Source of the DNA: Prochlorococcus sp. AG-347-K19
GTDB lineage: Bacteria; Cyanobacteriota; Cyanobacteriia; PCC-6307; Cyanobiaceae
Assembly (NCBI GenBank): GCA_003281335.1
Contig: QCCG01000001.1
Location: forward strand, 62,001 to 126,000
DNA: 64,000 nt
Reading direction: 5' to 3'
Part shown: piece after piece, positions 10,158-19,254 of the stretch
Layout of the letters: each line of letters opens with the position of its first letter
Numbering within the stretch: position 1 is the stretch's first letter
Translations under genes and position numbers: made by a program
The notes under the pieces: generated by a model
Databases searched by the model: none
What the model saw: the letters and a program-made list of their open reading frames with translations, nothing else
What the model was told of the DNA's origin: nothing

Positions 10158-10448
10158 ATGGACTCTCAGATACGAATAAGTGATCTAGAAAATATTATTT
10201 CAGAAAAGGTTTTTATAAAAATAGAGAAGTGGAATTTATATCTTGGAGATGCTGGCTTAGCTAGAAATCTTGCTATTGAATGTATCAGCAATAAAGATCA
10301 AGGCCCATTTGAGGCTGCGAAAATAAGTTTGAAATCAATAAATGTAAAAGTAGGGGACGGTGTTAACAGTATTCCACTGATCAATTTAATAACTAACTCA
10401 CAAATTCTAGAATTAGAGGAGATTTTGGAAAGTTATTTTGAAAACTAA
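10158..10448 (+). CDS. DUF3181 family protein
   Basis: The 96-residue protein fits the cyanobacterial DUF3181 family: a helical N-terminal half including KIEKWNLYLGDAGLARNLA, then a short strand-rich part and an acidic C-terminal helix. No membrane segment or cofactor site is seen. The function is unknown. It follows the small membrane protein by 14 bases, and its stop codon overlaps that of the convergent murJ gene by 4 bases. Confidence 0.75.
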   Translation: MDSQIRISDLENIISEKVFIKIEKWNLYLGDAGLARNLAIECISNKDQGPFEAAKISLKSINVKVGDGVNSIPLINLITNSQILELEEILESYFEN

Positions 10449-12028
10449 ATCTCTTTTTCATAAACTTTAAATCTATTTACTTTCAGGCATTTTGTAAGAA
10501 AAAAATAGATTACAAAAAAAGTTAGAGATCCAAATATTAATAATAAAAATTCTCCCAGATTTGAATTTGGGTTATTCGTAGTTTTGAGAATAGTTAAACA
10601 AAATGTGCTATCTATAAAGGCTGCTAATGACATAAGGCTTATTTTCCTCAATAAATCCAAGTTAGGTAAATGGATATTTTCATTTCGCAGATTAAAAGAA
10701 AGCAAAATAGAAACTATAAAGTTTACTATTACGGAAGATAAAATTATTCCTACAACTCCGAAATTATATGGAGAAAGATTCCCAAAATTCTTAATTGGGG
10801 CACCAATTAAAAACCAATCAAAAAAAATGTTAAGTATTATCCCTGCAAATGAAGACTTAAAAGGAAAGTTTGTTTTCTCTATTGAATAATAGGTTCTTAC
10901 TAATAAATCTCTATAAAGATAAAAAGGTATGCCAACTGCATAAGCAATTAATATATTTTTTACTTTTAAAGCCGCTGAATAATCAAAAGATCCTCTTTGA
11001 AAAATTAATTGTACGATTTGATTATTGAATGTTATGAAAAATCCTGTTAAAAAAATAGCTGTCAAGAAACAGTACTCAATACCAGATATCAATTTTTTTT
11101 GGAGACCTCTATCGTCTTTATCGCTTCTCAATTTAGAGAATTTTGGAAGTAATGGCAAAATCAAAGAGTTAGATAATATGCCTAAAGGGGCTTGTATAAG
11201 AAAGTTTCCGTAAGCTAGTCCAGATGCTGCTCCTTTAAAACTTGAAGCAAAAAACATATCGATAAAAACATTAATTTGACTTAGACCTGATGAGATAGAT
11301 GCTGGAATAATTAGTTTAAAAATCCTCCTCTCTTCATCTTTAAATAAATTGAAGGTTGGCCCTAGTCTCAAGAAACCAGTTTTATTTAATTCCGAAATTT
11401 GAACAACAAACTGTATTAAAGTTCCCGTCAAAGTTGCAAAAGCTAGTAAACCCGTGTAAGCAAAGAAACGAGAAGATGTATTTTCATGGTTGAAAATCCA
11501 ACTAAATAAAATAAAAAAAATAGTAGTTACGCTTGTTATCGCTGGACTTATACTTGATAAAAAGAATTTTCTTTGGGAATTTAAGGCGCCAAAGCTTAAA
11601 CCTATGAAGCCTGATAAAGGGATACAAGGTGTAAGTATTTGTAATTGGTAAGAAGCAATAGATTTTGCTTCCGAACTTAAATTGGGGGCTAATAATTCAA
11701 TTAAAAAACTGGAATTCAAGTAAATCAATATAGCCAAAATGAATAATATTATTGAAAGTTTTATACTTACTTGAGTTAAAACGATTCCCCCGTTCTTTTT
11801 GTTAAGCGGAGTTAAAACTGCGACGACTGCGTTATGTAAGGGACCATTAATTCCTCCAATGATTATTAGCAAAAAACCAGGAATTATATAGGCATAATTA
11901 AATGCGTCGTATGTTATGCCGACCCCAAAAGCAGCAGCTATGAATATTTGTCTTATACATCCAGCTAATTTACTTAGACTAGTACCAATTGAAATTGAAA
12001 AAACATTATTTTTCAAAAATGAATGCAT
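10445..12028 (-). CDS. murJ: MurJ/MviN lipid II flippase
   Basis: The 527-residue protein is hydrophobic throughout, with about 14 predicted membrane helices. The N terminus has SIGTSLSKLAGCIRQIFIAA and FGVGITYDAFNYAYIIPGF, the conserved opening of MurJ/MviN proteins of the MOP exporter superfamily. MurJ flips lipid-linked peptidoglycan precursor across the inner membrane. It is divergent from sfsA with 69 bases between starts and convergent with the DUF3181 gene. Confidence 0.93.
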   Translation of the reverse strand: MHSFLKNNVFSISIGTSLSKLAGCIRQIFIAAAFGVGITYDAFNYAYIIPGFLLIIIGGINGPLHNAVVAVLTPLNKKNGGIVLTQVSIKLSIILFILAILIYLNSSFLIELLAPNLSSEAKSIASYQLQILTPCIPLSGFIGLSFGALNSQRKFFLSSISPAITSVTTIFFILFSWIFNHENTSSRFFAYTGLLAFATLTGTLIQFVVQISELNKTGFLRLGPTFNLFKDEERRIFKLIIPASISSGLSQINVFIDMFFASSFKGAASGLAYGNFLIQAPLGILSNSLILPLLPKFSKLRSDKDDRGLQKKLISGIEYCFLTAIFLTGFFITFNNQIVQLIFQRGSFDYSAALKVKNILIAYAVGIPFYLYRDLLVRTYYSIEKTNFPFKSSFAGIILNIFFDWFLIGAPIKNFGNLSPYNFGVVGIILSSVIVNFIVSILLSFNLRNENIHLPNLDLLRKISLMSLAAFIDSTFCLTILKTTNNPNSNLGEFLLLIFGSLTFFVIYFFLTKCLKVNRFKVYEKEI

Positions 12029-12097
12029 TTGGATTTGTCTAAATTTTTCAAAAGTCTAAGTTTCAATTATATTTGATTTTTAATTAACGACATATTT

Positions 12098-12838
12098 ATG
12101 AATGATCGGATAATTGAATTTGATCCATTAATTGAAGGGGTTTTAATAAAGAGGTACAAAAGGTTTCTTGCAGATATTAAATTAGAGTCTGGAGAGGTAG
12201 TAACTGCTCATTGTGCTAATACAGGCCCAATGAAGGGACTGTTGAGTGAAGGAGCAAAAGTAAGAATAAGTGTTTCCCCTTCTCCAAAAAGAAAATTACC
12301 CTTTACTTGGGAACAGATATGTATTTTTGATGCAAAAAATGAGGAGGTTTGGGTGGGTATCAATACTCTATTTGCAAATAAGTTGATCAAAAAGGTTATT
12401 GAGAAAAATCTGCTAAATAAAATAATAGGCGAAATAGAGACGATTAAAGCTGAAGTTCCGTATGGAAAAGATAAAAAAAGCAGAATCGACTTTTTTTTAA
12501 CTCCAAAATCTTCAAATCCTGATAAACGTAACATTTACATAGAGATTAAAAATACGACTTGGATTAAAGAAAATGTAGCTCTATTCCCAGATACAGTAAC
12601 GAAAAGAGGTCAAAAACACCTTATTGAATTAAAGGAATTAATTCCTGAAAGTAAAAGCGTTTTGATACCTTGCATAACCAGAAAAGATGCAGAATTTTTT
12701 ACTACAGGAGATGAGGCAGATCCCTTATATGGCAAGCTTTTTAGAGAATCGTCTCGTGCTGGCATGATTACCATCCCTTGTTCGTTTGTATTTCATAAAG
12801 ATCACGTAACATGGAATGGAATTAAACCTTTAAAATAA
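12098..12838 (+). CDS. sfsA: SfsA family protein
   Basis: The 246-residue protein has the SfsA pattern: an N-terminal OB-like part with [19 protein letters not shown] and [13 protein letters not shown], and a nuclease-like C-terminal part with SRIDFFLTP and [10 protein letters not shown], where the D...ExK arrangement resembles PD-(D/E)XK nucleases. SfsA was first linked to sugar fermentation regulation in E. coli; its true activity is unclear. It is followed by a 180-base regulatory gap before amt. Confidence 0.92.
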   Translation: MNDRIIEFDPLIEGVLIKRYKRFLADIKLESGEVVTAHCANTGPMKGLLSEGAKVRISVSPSPKRKLPFTWEQICIFDAKNEEVWVGINTLFANKLIKKVIEKNLLNKIIGEIETIKAEVPYGKDKKSRIDFFLTPKSSNPDKRNIYIEIKNTTWIKENVALFPDTVTKRGQKHLIELKELIPESKSVLIPCITRKDAEFFTTGDEADPLYGKLFRESSRAGMITIPCSFVFHKDHVTWNGIKPLK

Positions 12839-12869
12839 TCAAAAAACTGGATAATCTGAAATTCTAAAA

Positions 12870-12899
12870 AAATAATTTTCAAATTTAACAAATAATTTT
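12870..12899. repeat. Direct repeat of a 10-mer upstream of the amt promoter
   Basis: AAATAATTTT occurs at 12870-12879 and again at 12890-12899, exactly 20 bases apart, which is about two helical turns. It lies just upstream of the NtcA box. In DNA this AT-rich such repeats arise by chance, so a role is speculative. Confidence 0.35.
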
Positions 12900-12921
12900 T
12901 TATGGTGCAACTATAAAATTG

Positions 12922-12964
12922 GTATAAACAACTACTAGACACTGATAAGTTTTTTGAATAAATT
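12922..12964 (+). promoter_or_regulatory. NtcA-activated class II type promoter of amt
   Basis: GTA at 12922-12924 and TAC at 12933-12935 are separated by exactly 8 bases, the NtcA consensus. After a 23-base space comes TAAATT at 12959-12964, which fits the TAnnnT -10 box expected 20 to 24 bases downstream. Both position and the ammonium transporter behind it support activation by NtcA and 2-oxoglutarate under nitrogen limitation. Transcription would start near 12971, leaving a leader of about 48 bases. Confidence 0.8.
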
Positions 12965-12973
12965 TAAATTTGA

Positions 12974-12999
12974 AAGGAAACAGCACAAACTGTTTTTTT
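12974..12999 (+). promoter_or_regulatory. Leader hairpin followed by a T-run, upstream of amt
   Basis: Just after the predicted transcription start, AAACAG (12978-12983) pairs with CTGTTT (12990-12995) around a 6-base loop, and the T-run continues to 12999. With G-T pairs the stem can grow to 10 base pairs. The element ends 19 bases before the ATG and looks like a weak terminator or attenuator; this reading is inferred. Confidence 0.5.
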
Positions 13000-13018
13000 G
13001 CAGATCTAATTTTTTTTT

Positions 13019-14479
13019 ATGACCACTGCTTTGCAAACGCCTCAAAGGCGCTCTAGGTCCAAATTACAAGATGCAAGTCTTGTTAATGGACCTTTGCTCC
13101 TTTTGAGGAGTATTCGAGGATTTAGTTCAAACCGCTCTATGTTGTGGCTTGCAACTGTTCCCCTAGCTTTGTTTGGTTTAGGTATTTTTAATCTTTCAGC
13201 TCATGCAGCTGATTTACCTGAGTTGAATGCAGCTTTTCTTGCTAACAATTTATGGCTTTTGATCGCTACTATTTTGGTGATCTTCATGAACGCTGGTTTC
13301 GCTATGGTTGAGGCAGGTATGTGTCGTTCTAAGAACGCAGTAAACATCCTTGCTAAAAACCTCTTTGTATTTGCTCTAGCTGTAACTTCTTATTGGTTTA
13401 TCGGCTATTCATTAATGTACGGAGGAAGTGTTGCTGACGGATGGCTTTATTTTGGAGGCTTATTTTTTGATCCAACAGTTACCGCTGATATGGTTACTGA
13501 TGCTGGATTAGTCCCAACTGTTGATTTCTTGTTCCAGTCTGCATTTGCAGGAACTGCGGCAACTATCGTTTCTGGTCTTGTTGCTGAAAGAGTTAAATTT
13601 GGAGAATTTGTTGTTTTTGCTGTTGTATTAACTGCATTTATATATCCAATTGCTGGTAGCTGGAAATGGAATGGTGGTTGGCTTGATTCTTTAGGTTTTG
13701 TTGACTTCGCTGGTTCTTCAATTGTTCACTCAGTTGGAGCATGGGCGGGTCTTGTAGGAGCTATGCTTCTTGGACCAAGAATTGGCAAATACTCTGATGG
13801 GAAACCCCAAGCTATGCCAGGACACAATATGGCTATAGCTACTCTAGGTGCATTAGTTCTATGGATAGGTTGGTATGGATTTAACCCCGGTTCTCAACTT
13901 GCTATGGATCAATGGGTTCCATATGTTGCTGTAACAACTACTTTGGCAGCAGCAGCTGGAGCTATTGGTGCTACTATTGTTTCAACATTAACTTCTGGTA
14001 AGCCTGATCTTACAATGATAATTAACGGAATCCTTGCTGGTTTGGTTAGTATCACTGCTGGTTGTGGTGATATGACTCTTGCTGGAGCCTGGTTCGCAGG
14101 ACTAGTAGGGGGAATTATAGTTGTATTTTCTGTTGCAGCACTTGATGCCGCTGAGATAGATGATCCTGTAGGTGCATTCTCTGTTCACGGAGTTTGTGGT
14201 GTATGGGGTACTGTAGTCATCGGTCTTTGGGGTACAGCTGTACAAGGTGATGGAGCAGGTATGGGATTGTTCAATGGTGGAGGTATTACCCTTCTCCTAG
14301 TCCAAGCTCTTGGTGCCGCAGCTTATGCTATTTGGACACTAGTTACTTGCTGGATTGCCTGGTCTGTAATTGGAGGATTATTCGGTGGAATCCGAGTATC
14401 TGAAGAGGAAGAGACTCAAGGCTTAGATATAGGAGAGCATGGAATGGAAGCATATCCAGACTTTGCATCTGCTAAGTAA
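13019..14479 (+). CDS. amt: Ammonium transporter
   Basis: The 486-residue Amt/MEP/Rh protein imports ammonium. After a 65-residue basic and hydrophobic leader ending in SAHAADLPELN, which looks like a signal peptide, come the family's helices. Landmarks are NAGFAMVEAGMCRSKNAV, FAGTAATIVSGLVAERVKFG, and the twin pore histidines in SIVHSVGAWAGLVG and SVHGVCGVWG. The coding sequence is richer in G and C than its neighbours, as expected of a highly expressed gene. An NtcA box, a leader hairpin and a strong terminator frame it as a single-gene unit. No Shine-Dalgarno sequence is visible; eight T residues precede the ATG. Confidence 0.98.
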   Translation: MTTALQTPQRRSRSKLQDASLVNGPLLLLRSIRGFSSNRSMLWLATVPLALFGLGIFNLSAHAADLPELNAAFLANNLWLLIATILVIFMNAGFAMVEAGMCRSKNAVNILAKNLFVFALAVTSYWFIGYSLMYGGSVADGWLYFGGLFFDPTVTADMVTDAGLVPTVDFLFQSAFAGTAATIVSGLVAERVKFGEFVVFAVVLTAFIYPIAGSWKWNGGWLDSLGFVDFAGSSIVHSVGAWAGLVGAMLLGPRIGKYSDGKPQAMPGHNMAIATLGALVLWIGWYGFNPGSQLAMDQWVPYVAVTTTLAAAAGAIGATIVSTLTSGKPDLTMIINGILAGLVSITAGCGDMTLAGAWFAGLVGGIIVVFSVAALDAAEIDDPVGAFSVHGVCGVWGTVVIGLWGTAVQGDGAGMGLFNGGGITLLLVQALGAAAYAIWTLVTCWIAWSVIGGLFGGIRVSEEEETQGLDIGEHGMEAYPDFASAK

Positions 14480-14500
14480 TCTAACTTAAAATCGATTTAA

Positions 14501-14532
14501 GAAACCTGACTTATGTCAGGTTTCTTTTTTTT
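14501..14532 (+). terminator. Intrinsic terminator of amt
   Basis: GAAACCTGAC and GTCAGGTTTC form a perfect 10-base stem around TTAT, followed by eight T residues. It lies 21 bases after the amt stop and is the best rho-independent terminator in the window. Confidence 0.92.
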
Positions 14533-14567
14533 ACGAAAAATTATTTAAAACGTTGTAATATAGGAAG

Positions 14568-15764
14568 ATGGACACTCAAGCTTTTAGAAGATCCCTTCAT
14601 CATTCTGATAGATACAATAGAAGGGGCTTCGATTCTCCAACAAAAAGAGCTCAAGCGTTAGAAGAAGCTTACCAAAGTGATTTGATAAGTTCTATTAGGG
14701 ATAATGATTTTACTTACACTAAAGGCAGACTAAATATTAAGTTGGCCCACGCCTTCGGTTTCTGTTGGGGAGTTGAAAGAGCTGTTGCAATGGCCTATGA
14801 AACTAGAAGACATTACCCAAATGAGAATATCTGGATAACAAACGAAATAATTCATAATCCCTCTGTTAATGATCATTTAAGAAAAATGAATGTAAAATTC
14901 ATCTCAGCTAAAAATGGAATAAAAGATTTTTCTTCTGTTTCTAATGGAGATGTTGTTATACTCCCTGCTTTCGGAGCTACTGTTCAAGAAATGAAACTCT
15001 TGCATGAGAAAGGTTGTCATATCATTGATACAACTTGTCCATGGGTTTCTAAGGTTTGGCATACGGTTGAAAAACATAAAAAACATGTTTTCACATCTAT
15101 TATTCACGGAAAATTTAAACATGAAGAGACTCTCGCTACAAGTTCATTCGCAGGTAAATATTTAGTTGTACTTGATCTAGAAGAAGCGAACTACGTTTCT
15201 GAATATATTCTGGGGAGAGGTAATAGAAATGAGTTTATGAACAAATTTGCTAAAGCTTGTTCTAATGGATTTGATCCTGATAAAGATCTTGATAGAGTGG
15301 GAGTTGCAAATCAGACAACTATGCTTAAGAGCGAGACGGAGGAAATTGGAAAAGTTTTTGAAAAGACGATGTTAAAGAAATTTGGACCAGAAAATTTAAA
15401 TAGTCACTTTTTAGCTTTTAATACTATTTGTGATGCAACTGAAGAAAGGCAAGATGCAATGTTCTCTTTGGTTGATGAAGACCTTGATATTTTAGTGGTT
15501 ATTGGAGGCTTTAATTCCTCTAATACTACTCACCTACAAGAAATAGCGATTAACAAAAATATTTCCTCTTTTCATATCGATACGCCAGAGAGGATATCAG
15601 TTAAAGAAAACTCAATATTTCATAAACCACTAGGATCAGAATTAGAACTTAAAAATAATTTTCTACCTAGTGGAAAAATTAATGTTGGAATTACCTCAGG
15701 TGCATCCACTCCTGATAAAGTTGTTGCAGATGTTATTGAAAAGTTAATTGATATTGCTTCCTGA
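14568..15764 (+). CDS. ispH: 4-hydroxy-3-methylbut-2-enyl diphosphate reductase
   Basis: IspH makes isopentenyl and dimethylallyl diphosphate, the last step of the MEP pathway that feeds carotenoids, phytol and quinones. The 398-residue length fits the long cyanobacterial and plastid form. The three cysteines of the [4Fe-4S] cluster are in [10 protein letters not shown] (Cys66), [18 protein letters not shown] and [13 protein letters not shown]. The ATG follows AGGAAG at good spacing. It stands between the amt terminator and a DoxX gene. Confidence 0.97.
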   Translation: MDTQAFRRSLHHSDRYNRRGFDSPTKRAQALEEAYQSDLISSIRDNDFTYTKGRLNIKLAHAFGFCWGVERAVAMAYETRRHYPNENIWITNEIIHNPSVNDHLRKMNVKFISAKNGIKDFSSVSNGDVVILPAFGATVQEMKLLHEKGCHIIDTTCPWVSKVWHTVEKHKKHVFTSIIHGKFKHEETLATSSFAGKYLVVLDLEEANYVSEYILGRGNRNEFMNKFAKACSNGFDPDKDLDRVGVANQTTMLKSETEEIGKVFEKTMLKKFGPENLNSHFLAFNTICDATEERQDAMFSLVDEDLDILVVIGGFNSSNTTHLQEIAINKNISSFHIDTPERISVKENSIFHKPLGSELELKNNFLPSGKINVGITSGASTPDKVVADVIEKLIDIAS

Positions 15765-15867
15765 ATTTGTTATTCATTTCTAAATTTGCTTATTTTTTTT
15801 AATTTATTAGTTAGATAATTCCAAAAAATCTACTTTATTAACTAGAATAATGAAAAAATAATGAAGT

Positions 15868-16428
15868 ATGGAAGACAAAGCACCAACTAATCAAGTTCAA
15901 ACTGCAAGTATGAACAGAGCTAAAGCGCCCCAAAAAGTTGAAGTTGTAGTTGCCAATTCATCTTCAGGGTCAGAAGTAAATATTCTTGGAGAACTATCGA
16001 TTTTTGTTTTAAGAATAGGTTTTTGTGCTTTGATGATTCATCATGGCCTAGAAAAACTTCAGGATCCTCAGGGTTTTGCAGAGTTTGTAGTTGGTAAGTA
16101 TTTCCCATTTTTGCCTGGTGATCCTGTTATTTGGACTTTTGGAGCAGCAATTACTCAACTGGTATGCCCAGTGGGATTGGCTTTAGGGATTTTTGCGAGG
16201 CTTTCTTCTCTTGGTCTATTCTCCACCATGGCATTTGCAGTTTATTTTCATCTCCTTGATACTGGATTAGAAGGTTTTCCTCTGGCAGTAGTTGAAGGTC
16301 ATAATTATGCTTTCGAATTGTCTTTTATGTATGGAGCTATTTCTCTATACTTTCTATGTGCAGGTCCAGGCAGGTTATCTTTATTCAGAAAAACTAATAA
16401 AATTACATATTATCCAAAATCAACATAA
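15868..16428 (+). CDS. DoxX family membrane protein
   Basis: The 186-residue protein has a polar N-terminal 40 residues, then four hydrophobic segments. FVLRIGFCALMIHHGLEKL and FAEFVVGKYFPFLPGDP are the DoxX/DoxD-like signature, and LLDTGLEGFPLAVVEGHNYA with FELSFMYGAISL closes the domain. DoxX proteins are membrane oxidoreductase-associated proteins of poorly known role, often linked to quinone or thiol stress. Nothing in the neighbourhood (ispH before, convergent purH 1 base after) fixes a substrate. Confidence 0.85.
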   Translation: MEDKAPTNQVQTASMNRAKAPQKVEVVVANSSSGSEVNILGELSIFVLRIGFCALMIHHGLEKLQDPQGFAEFVVGKYFPFLPGDPVIWTFGAAITQLVCPVGLALGIFARLSSLGLFSTMAFAVYFHLLDTGLEGFPLAVVEGHNYAFELSFMYGAISLYFLCAGPGRLSLFRKTNKITYYPKST

Positions 16429-16429
16429 T

Positions 16430-17983
16430 TTAATGCAAAAAGTGCCTTTTTTGCGTAAATATCATGGAGATTCCTTTTAAATTACACATATCAATACTTT
16501 CTTGGTCTCTTAGACTTCCTCCAGGTTGAATAATAGCTTTTATTCCATATTTATTTGCTAGTTCGACAGTATCTGCAAATGGGAAAAAACCATCGCTTGC
16601 CAAGACAGCATCAGAACAAAATCTTCCAGCTGCTTCTAATGCAATTTTTGCTGCTCCAACTCTATTCATTTGTCCAGCTCCAATACCTATAGTTTTTTGG
16701 TTTTTCGCAATAACAATCGCATTAGATTTCACGTGTTTACAAATTTTCCATGCAAAATTTAAATCTAAGTTAATTTGATTACTCGGTTGTTTATTAGTTA
16801 CTGAAAACCAATTTTCAGTTTTTTCTTCACTATCGTCAGTATCTTGAACTAGTAATCCTCCCATTATTGATTTAGTAGAATTTTGATTTTTTTTTGGAAG
16901 TTGATCTTTTGAAAACTTTAAAATTCTTAAATTCTTTTTAACTTTTAAAATTTCTAAAGCTTCCTCATCAAAAGATGGAGCGACGACACACTCTAAGAAA
17001 ATATCTTTGAGGTGAATTGCGGTCTCACTATCAACATTTGAATTGAAAGCAACTATTCCTCCAAATGCACTAACAGAGTCGCATTCCAAAGCATTCAAAA
17101 ATGCTTTGGAAGCTGAATTACTTATAGAGGCACCACAAGGATTATTGTGTTTTAAAATAACAGAAGCAAACATGTCGGTCGTAAGTTCATCTTTTTCTGT
17201 GTAGCCAAATTCTAAAACTGTTGAAAGTGCCGACTCTAGATCTAATAAATTGTTATAACTTAAGTCTTTCCCTTGTAATTGTTCTGCTGAGTTCCATCCA
17301 ATGTTACTTAATCCATACCAGAAAGCTTTTTGATGTGGATTCTCCCCATATCTTAAAGTTTTGATCAGTGGATAAGATTCAATATATTTTGAAGATTGAA
17401 AATCTCTTTCTTTTCTTATCCAATTAGATATTGCTGTGTCATAGTCTGCGGTATGTTGAAAAGCTTCAAGGGCTAATTTTGCTTTATATGAATCTTTCAA
17501 TTCACCTTTTTTACTTTCCTCAAGAAAATTTTGATACTGACTAGGATCTACTAAAACGGAAACATCTTTATGATTTTTAGCTGCAGAACGAATCATAGAT
17601 GGCCCTCCGATATCGATATTTTCAATAGCTTCTTCCCATTTAGCTCCCTGATCTACAGTTTTTTTAAAAGGATATAAATTTACAATTACTAAGTCAATTA
17701 ACTCAAGATTGTTAGCTTCTATATCTTTTTTATGTTCCTCATCAGTTCTTTTAGCTAATATCCCTCCATGTATTTTTGGGTGTAAAGTTTTAACTCTTCC
17801 TCCAAGAATTTCTGGAGAATTAGTAAAATCAGCAACTTTAATAACTGGAATTTTTGCCTCTATAAGATGTTTGGCAGTTCCTCCACTTGATAGAATTTTG
17901 TAATCAAATTGCTCTACCAATTCCTTACAAAACGGGATTATATTTTTTTTATCAGAGACACTTACTAAAGCTAATGGAGACAT
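16430..17983 (-). CDS. purH: Bifunctional AICAR transformylase / IMP cyclohydrolase
   Basis: PurH performs the last two steps of IMP synthesis. The 517-residue protein has the MGS-like cyclohydrolase domain first (SVSDKKNI, ILSSGGTAKHL, GGRVKTLHPKIHGGILA) and the transformylase domain after about residue 200, with LRYGENPHQKAFWY and VILKHNNPCGAS. The formyl donor is 10-formyl-tetrahydrofolate, so it depends on the folate genes such as glyA and folK. Start codons of purH and the divergent esterase gene are 33 bases apart. Confidence 0.98.
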   Translation of the reverse strand: MSPLALVSVSDKKNIIPFCKELVEQFDYKILSSGGTAKHLIEAKIPVIKVADFTNSPEILGGRVKTLHPKIHGGILAKRTDEEHKKDIEANNLELIDLVIVNLYPFKKTVDQGAKWEEAIENIDIGGPSMIRSAAKNHKDVSVLVDPSQYQNFLEESKKGELKDSYKAKLALEAFQHTADYDTAISNWIRKERDFQSSKYIESYPLIKTLRYGENPHQKAFWYGLSNIGWNSAEQLQGKDLSYNNLLDLESALSTVLEFGYTEKDELTTDMFASVILKHNNPCGASISNSASKAFLNALECDSVSAFGGIVAFNSNVDSETAIHLKDIFLECVVAPSFDEEALEILKVKKNLRILKFSKDQLPKKNQNSTKSIMGGLLVQDTDDSEEKTENWFSVTNKQPSNQINLDLNFAWKICKHVKSNAIVIAKNQKTIGIGAGQMNRVGAAKIALEAAGRFCSDAVLASDGFFPFADTVELANKYGIKAIIQPGGSLRDQESIDMCNLKGISMIFTQKRHFLH

Positions 17984-18016
17984 TATGGGAAAGTTTACTT
18001 ACTTAAGAATATAAAC

Positions 18017-18634
18017 ATGAAATATGCTATCAATCATGAATTTGTCTCGATTAGCTCTCAAACTGCAACTCATAGAATTATTTTGATGCATGGTTGGGGA
18101 GCTGATTCAGATGACCTTTTAACAGTTGGAAGGGAGATGACTGAAAAAATAAATCTTGATTTTGAGGTAATTTCTTTGAGGGCGCCTGGATTACACCCAA
18201 GCGGTCAGGGAAGACAGTGGTATGGATTATACCCACATGATTGGAATGGAGCTGAGGTTGAAGTAAATAAACTTTTAGTTACATTAAAAAAATTTGATAC
18301 TGATCAGATTCCATTAAGAAAAACAATTTTATTGGGTTTTTCTCAGGGGGCCGCAATGGCAATTGATGCGGGATTTAAGTTAAATTTTGGATTAATTATT
18401 GCTTGTAGTGGTTATCCTCACCCTAACTGGGACCCGAGAGAAAAATTCTCTCCATTGATTATTAGTCATGGTTTACTTGATGAAGTTGTGCCTATAGATG
18501 CTTCTAGGACTATTTATGAAAAGGTAAAGAGTAAGTCTTCTGAATTTTGTGAATTATTAGAATTCAATGGATTTCATCAAATTGATCCAAATTTAATTAA
18601 TTTTATAAGTTCAAATATGAGTAATATTTTTTAA
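18017..18634 (+). CDS. Alpha/beta-hydrolase, carboxylesterase/phospholipase type
   Basis: This 205-residue enzyme belongs to the phospholipase/carboxylesterase family. The catalytic triad is visible: serine in LLGFSQGAAMA, aspartate in SHGLLDEVVP and histidine in FNGFHQIDP. ILMHGWGADSDDL supplies the oxyanion-hole region near the N terminus. No signal peptide is seen, so it acts in the cytoplasm; the natural ester is unknown. Its stop overlaps that of the convergent DUF3155 gene by 4 bases. Confidence 0.88.
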   Translation: MKYAINHEFVSISSQTATHRIILMHGWGADSDDLLTVGREMTEKINLDFEVISLRAPGLHPSGQGRQWYGLYPHDWNGAEVEVNKLLVTLKKFDTDQIPLRKTILLGFSQGAAMAIDAGFKLNFGLIIACSGYPHPNWDPREKFSPLIISHGLLDEVVPIDASRTIYEKVKSKSSEFCELLEFNGFHQIDPNLINFISSNMSNIF

Positions 18635-18999
18635 ACAAAAGCATATTCATATTCTTCAATCTCTTCCCAATCATCTGCAGTAAGTTCTAGGCCTTCAAAT
18701 ATTTTTTCTTCACCAATTCCTTCAACTACAACTTTTAGTGATGGAAATAGAAAATGATTTTCTTCAGCATATTGGGCGCTGAATAACCCTTTTTCACCCC
18801 AAAAAAATCTATCGGTGGTGTGTTCATTTCTTCTGACATTGAAAACTGAAGGGGCAGAGAGACCATTTTCAGCTATGAATCTTCTTGCTGCTGTAACTGG
18901 TTTATGTTTACCAGTTTCGATATGATAAATAGGTACATGTGCCATTACTCTTTGGCCAGCCAATCTTCTTCTGCTGATTCTTTTTCTTTTTTTTGACAT
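18631..18999 (-). CDS. DUF3155 family protein
   Basis: The 122-residue protein opens with the very basic stretch SKKRKRISRRRLAGQRVM and ends in a strongly acidic tail rich in Glu and Tyr. This polarity and the middle part HVPIYHIETGKHKPVTAARR are those of cyanobacterial DUF3155 proteins, whose function is unknown; nucleic-acid or ribosome binding is a guess from the basic N terminus. It is divergent from the histidine kinase across a structured 255-base gap. Confidence 0.75.
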   Translation of the reverse strand: MSKKRKRISRRRLAGQRVMAHVPIYHIETGKHKPVTAARRFIAENGLSAPSVFNVRRNEHTTDRFFWGEKGLFSAQYAEENHFLFPSLKVVVEGIGEEKIFEGLELTADDWEEIEEYEYAFV

Positions 19000-19254
19000 T
19001 GATTGGTACTCCTGAAATTATTAATGAGATTAGTCTTATTTATTTTTACTAATCTTATCTATGTGATTTTAAATTCACTTCAAATTACATAGAGGACCCA
19101 TCAACCCCTGATGTAGCTTAAAATATGATTAAATATTCATATTTAAGGCTGGCTAAAGTCAGACCTCTTTATATATCTTAATACTTTTTTCATATTTTAC
19201 AAGCCCTTTTTCAAGTTTTTTTTTTAAAAAAAATTTCTCAAAATTTCATTAATT
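19000..19254. other. Structured divergent intergenic region, possible ncRNA
   Basis: This is among the longest non-coding gaps in the window. AGATTAGT (19027-19034) and ACTAATCT (19048-19055) are a perfect inverted repeat; CTATGTGATTT (19059-19069) pairs with AAATTACATAG (19082-19092) with one G-T pair; CATCA/TGATG lies at 19099-19113 and AGGCTGGC pairs with GTCAGACCT (19146-19166) with one bulge. No ORF of useful length is present. Promoters for both flanking genes must lie here; a small RNA is possible but unproven. Confidence 0.4.
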
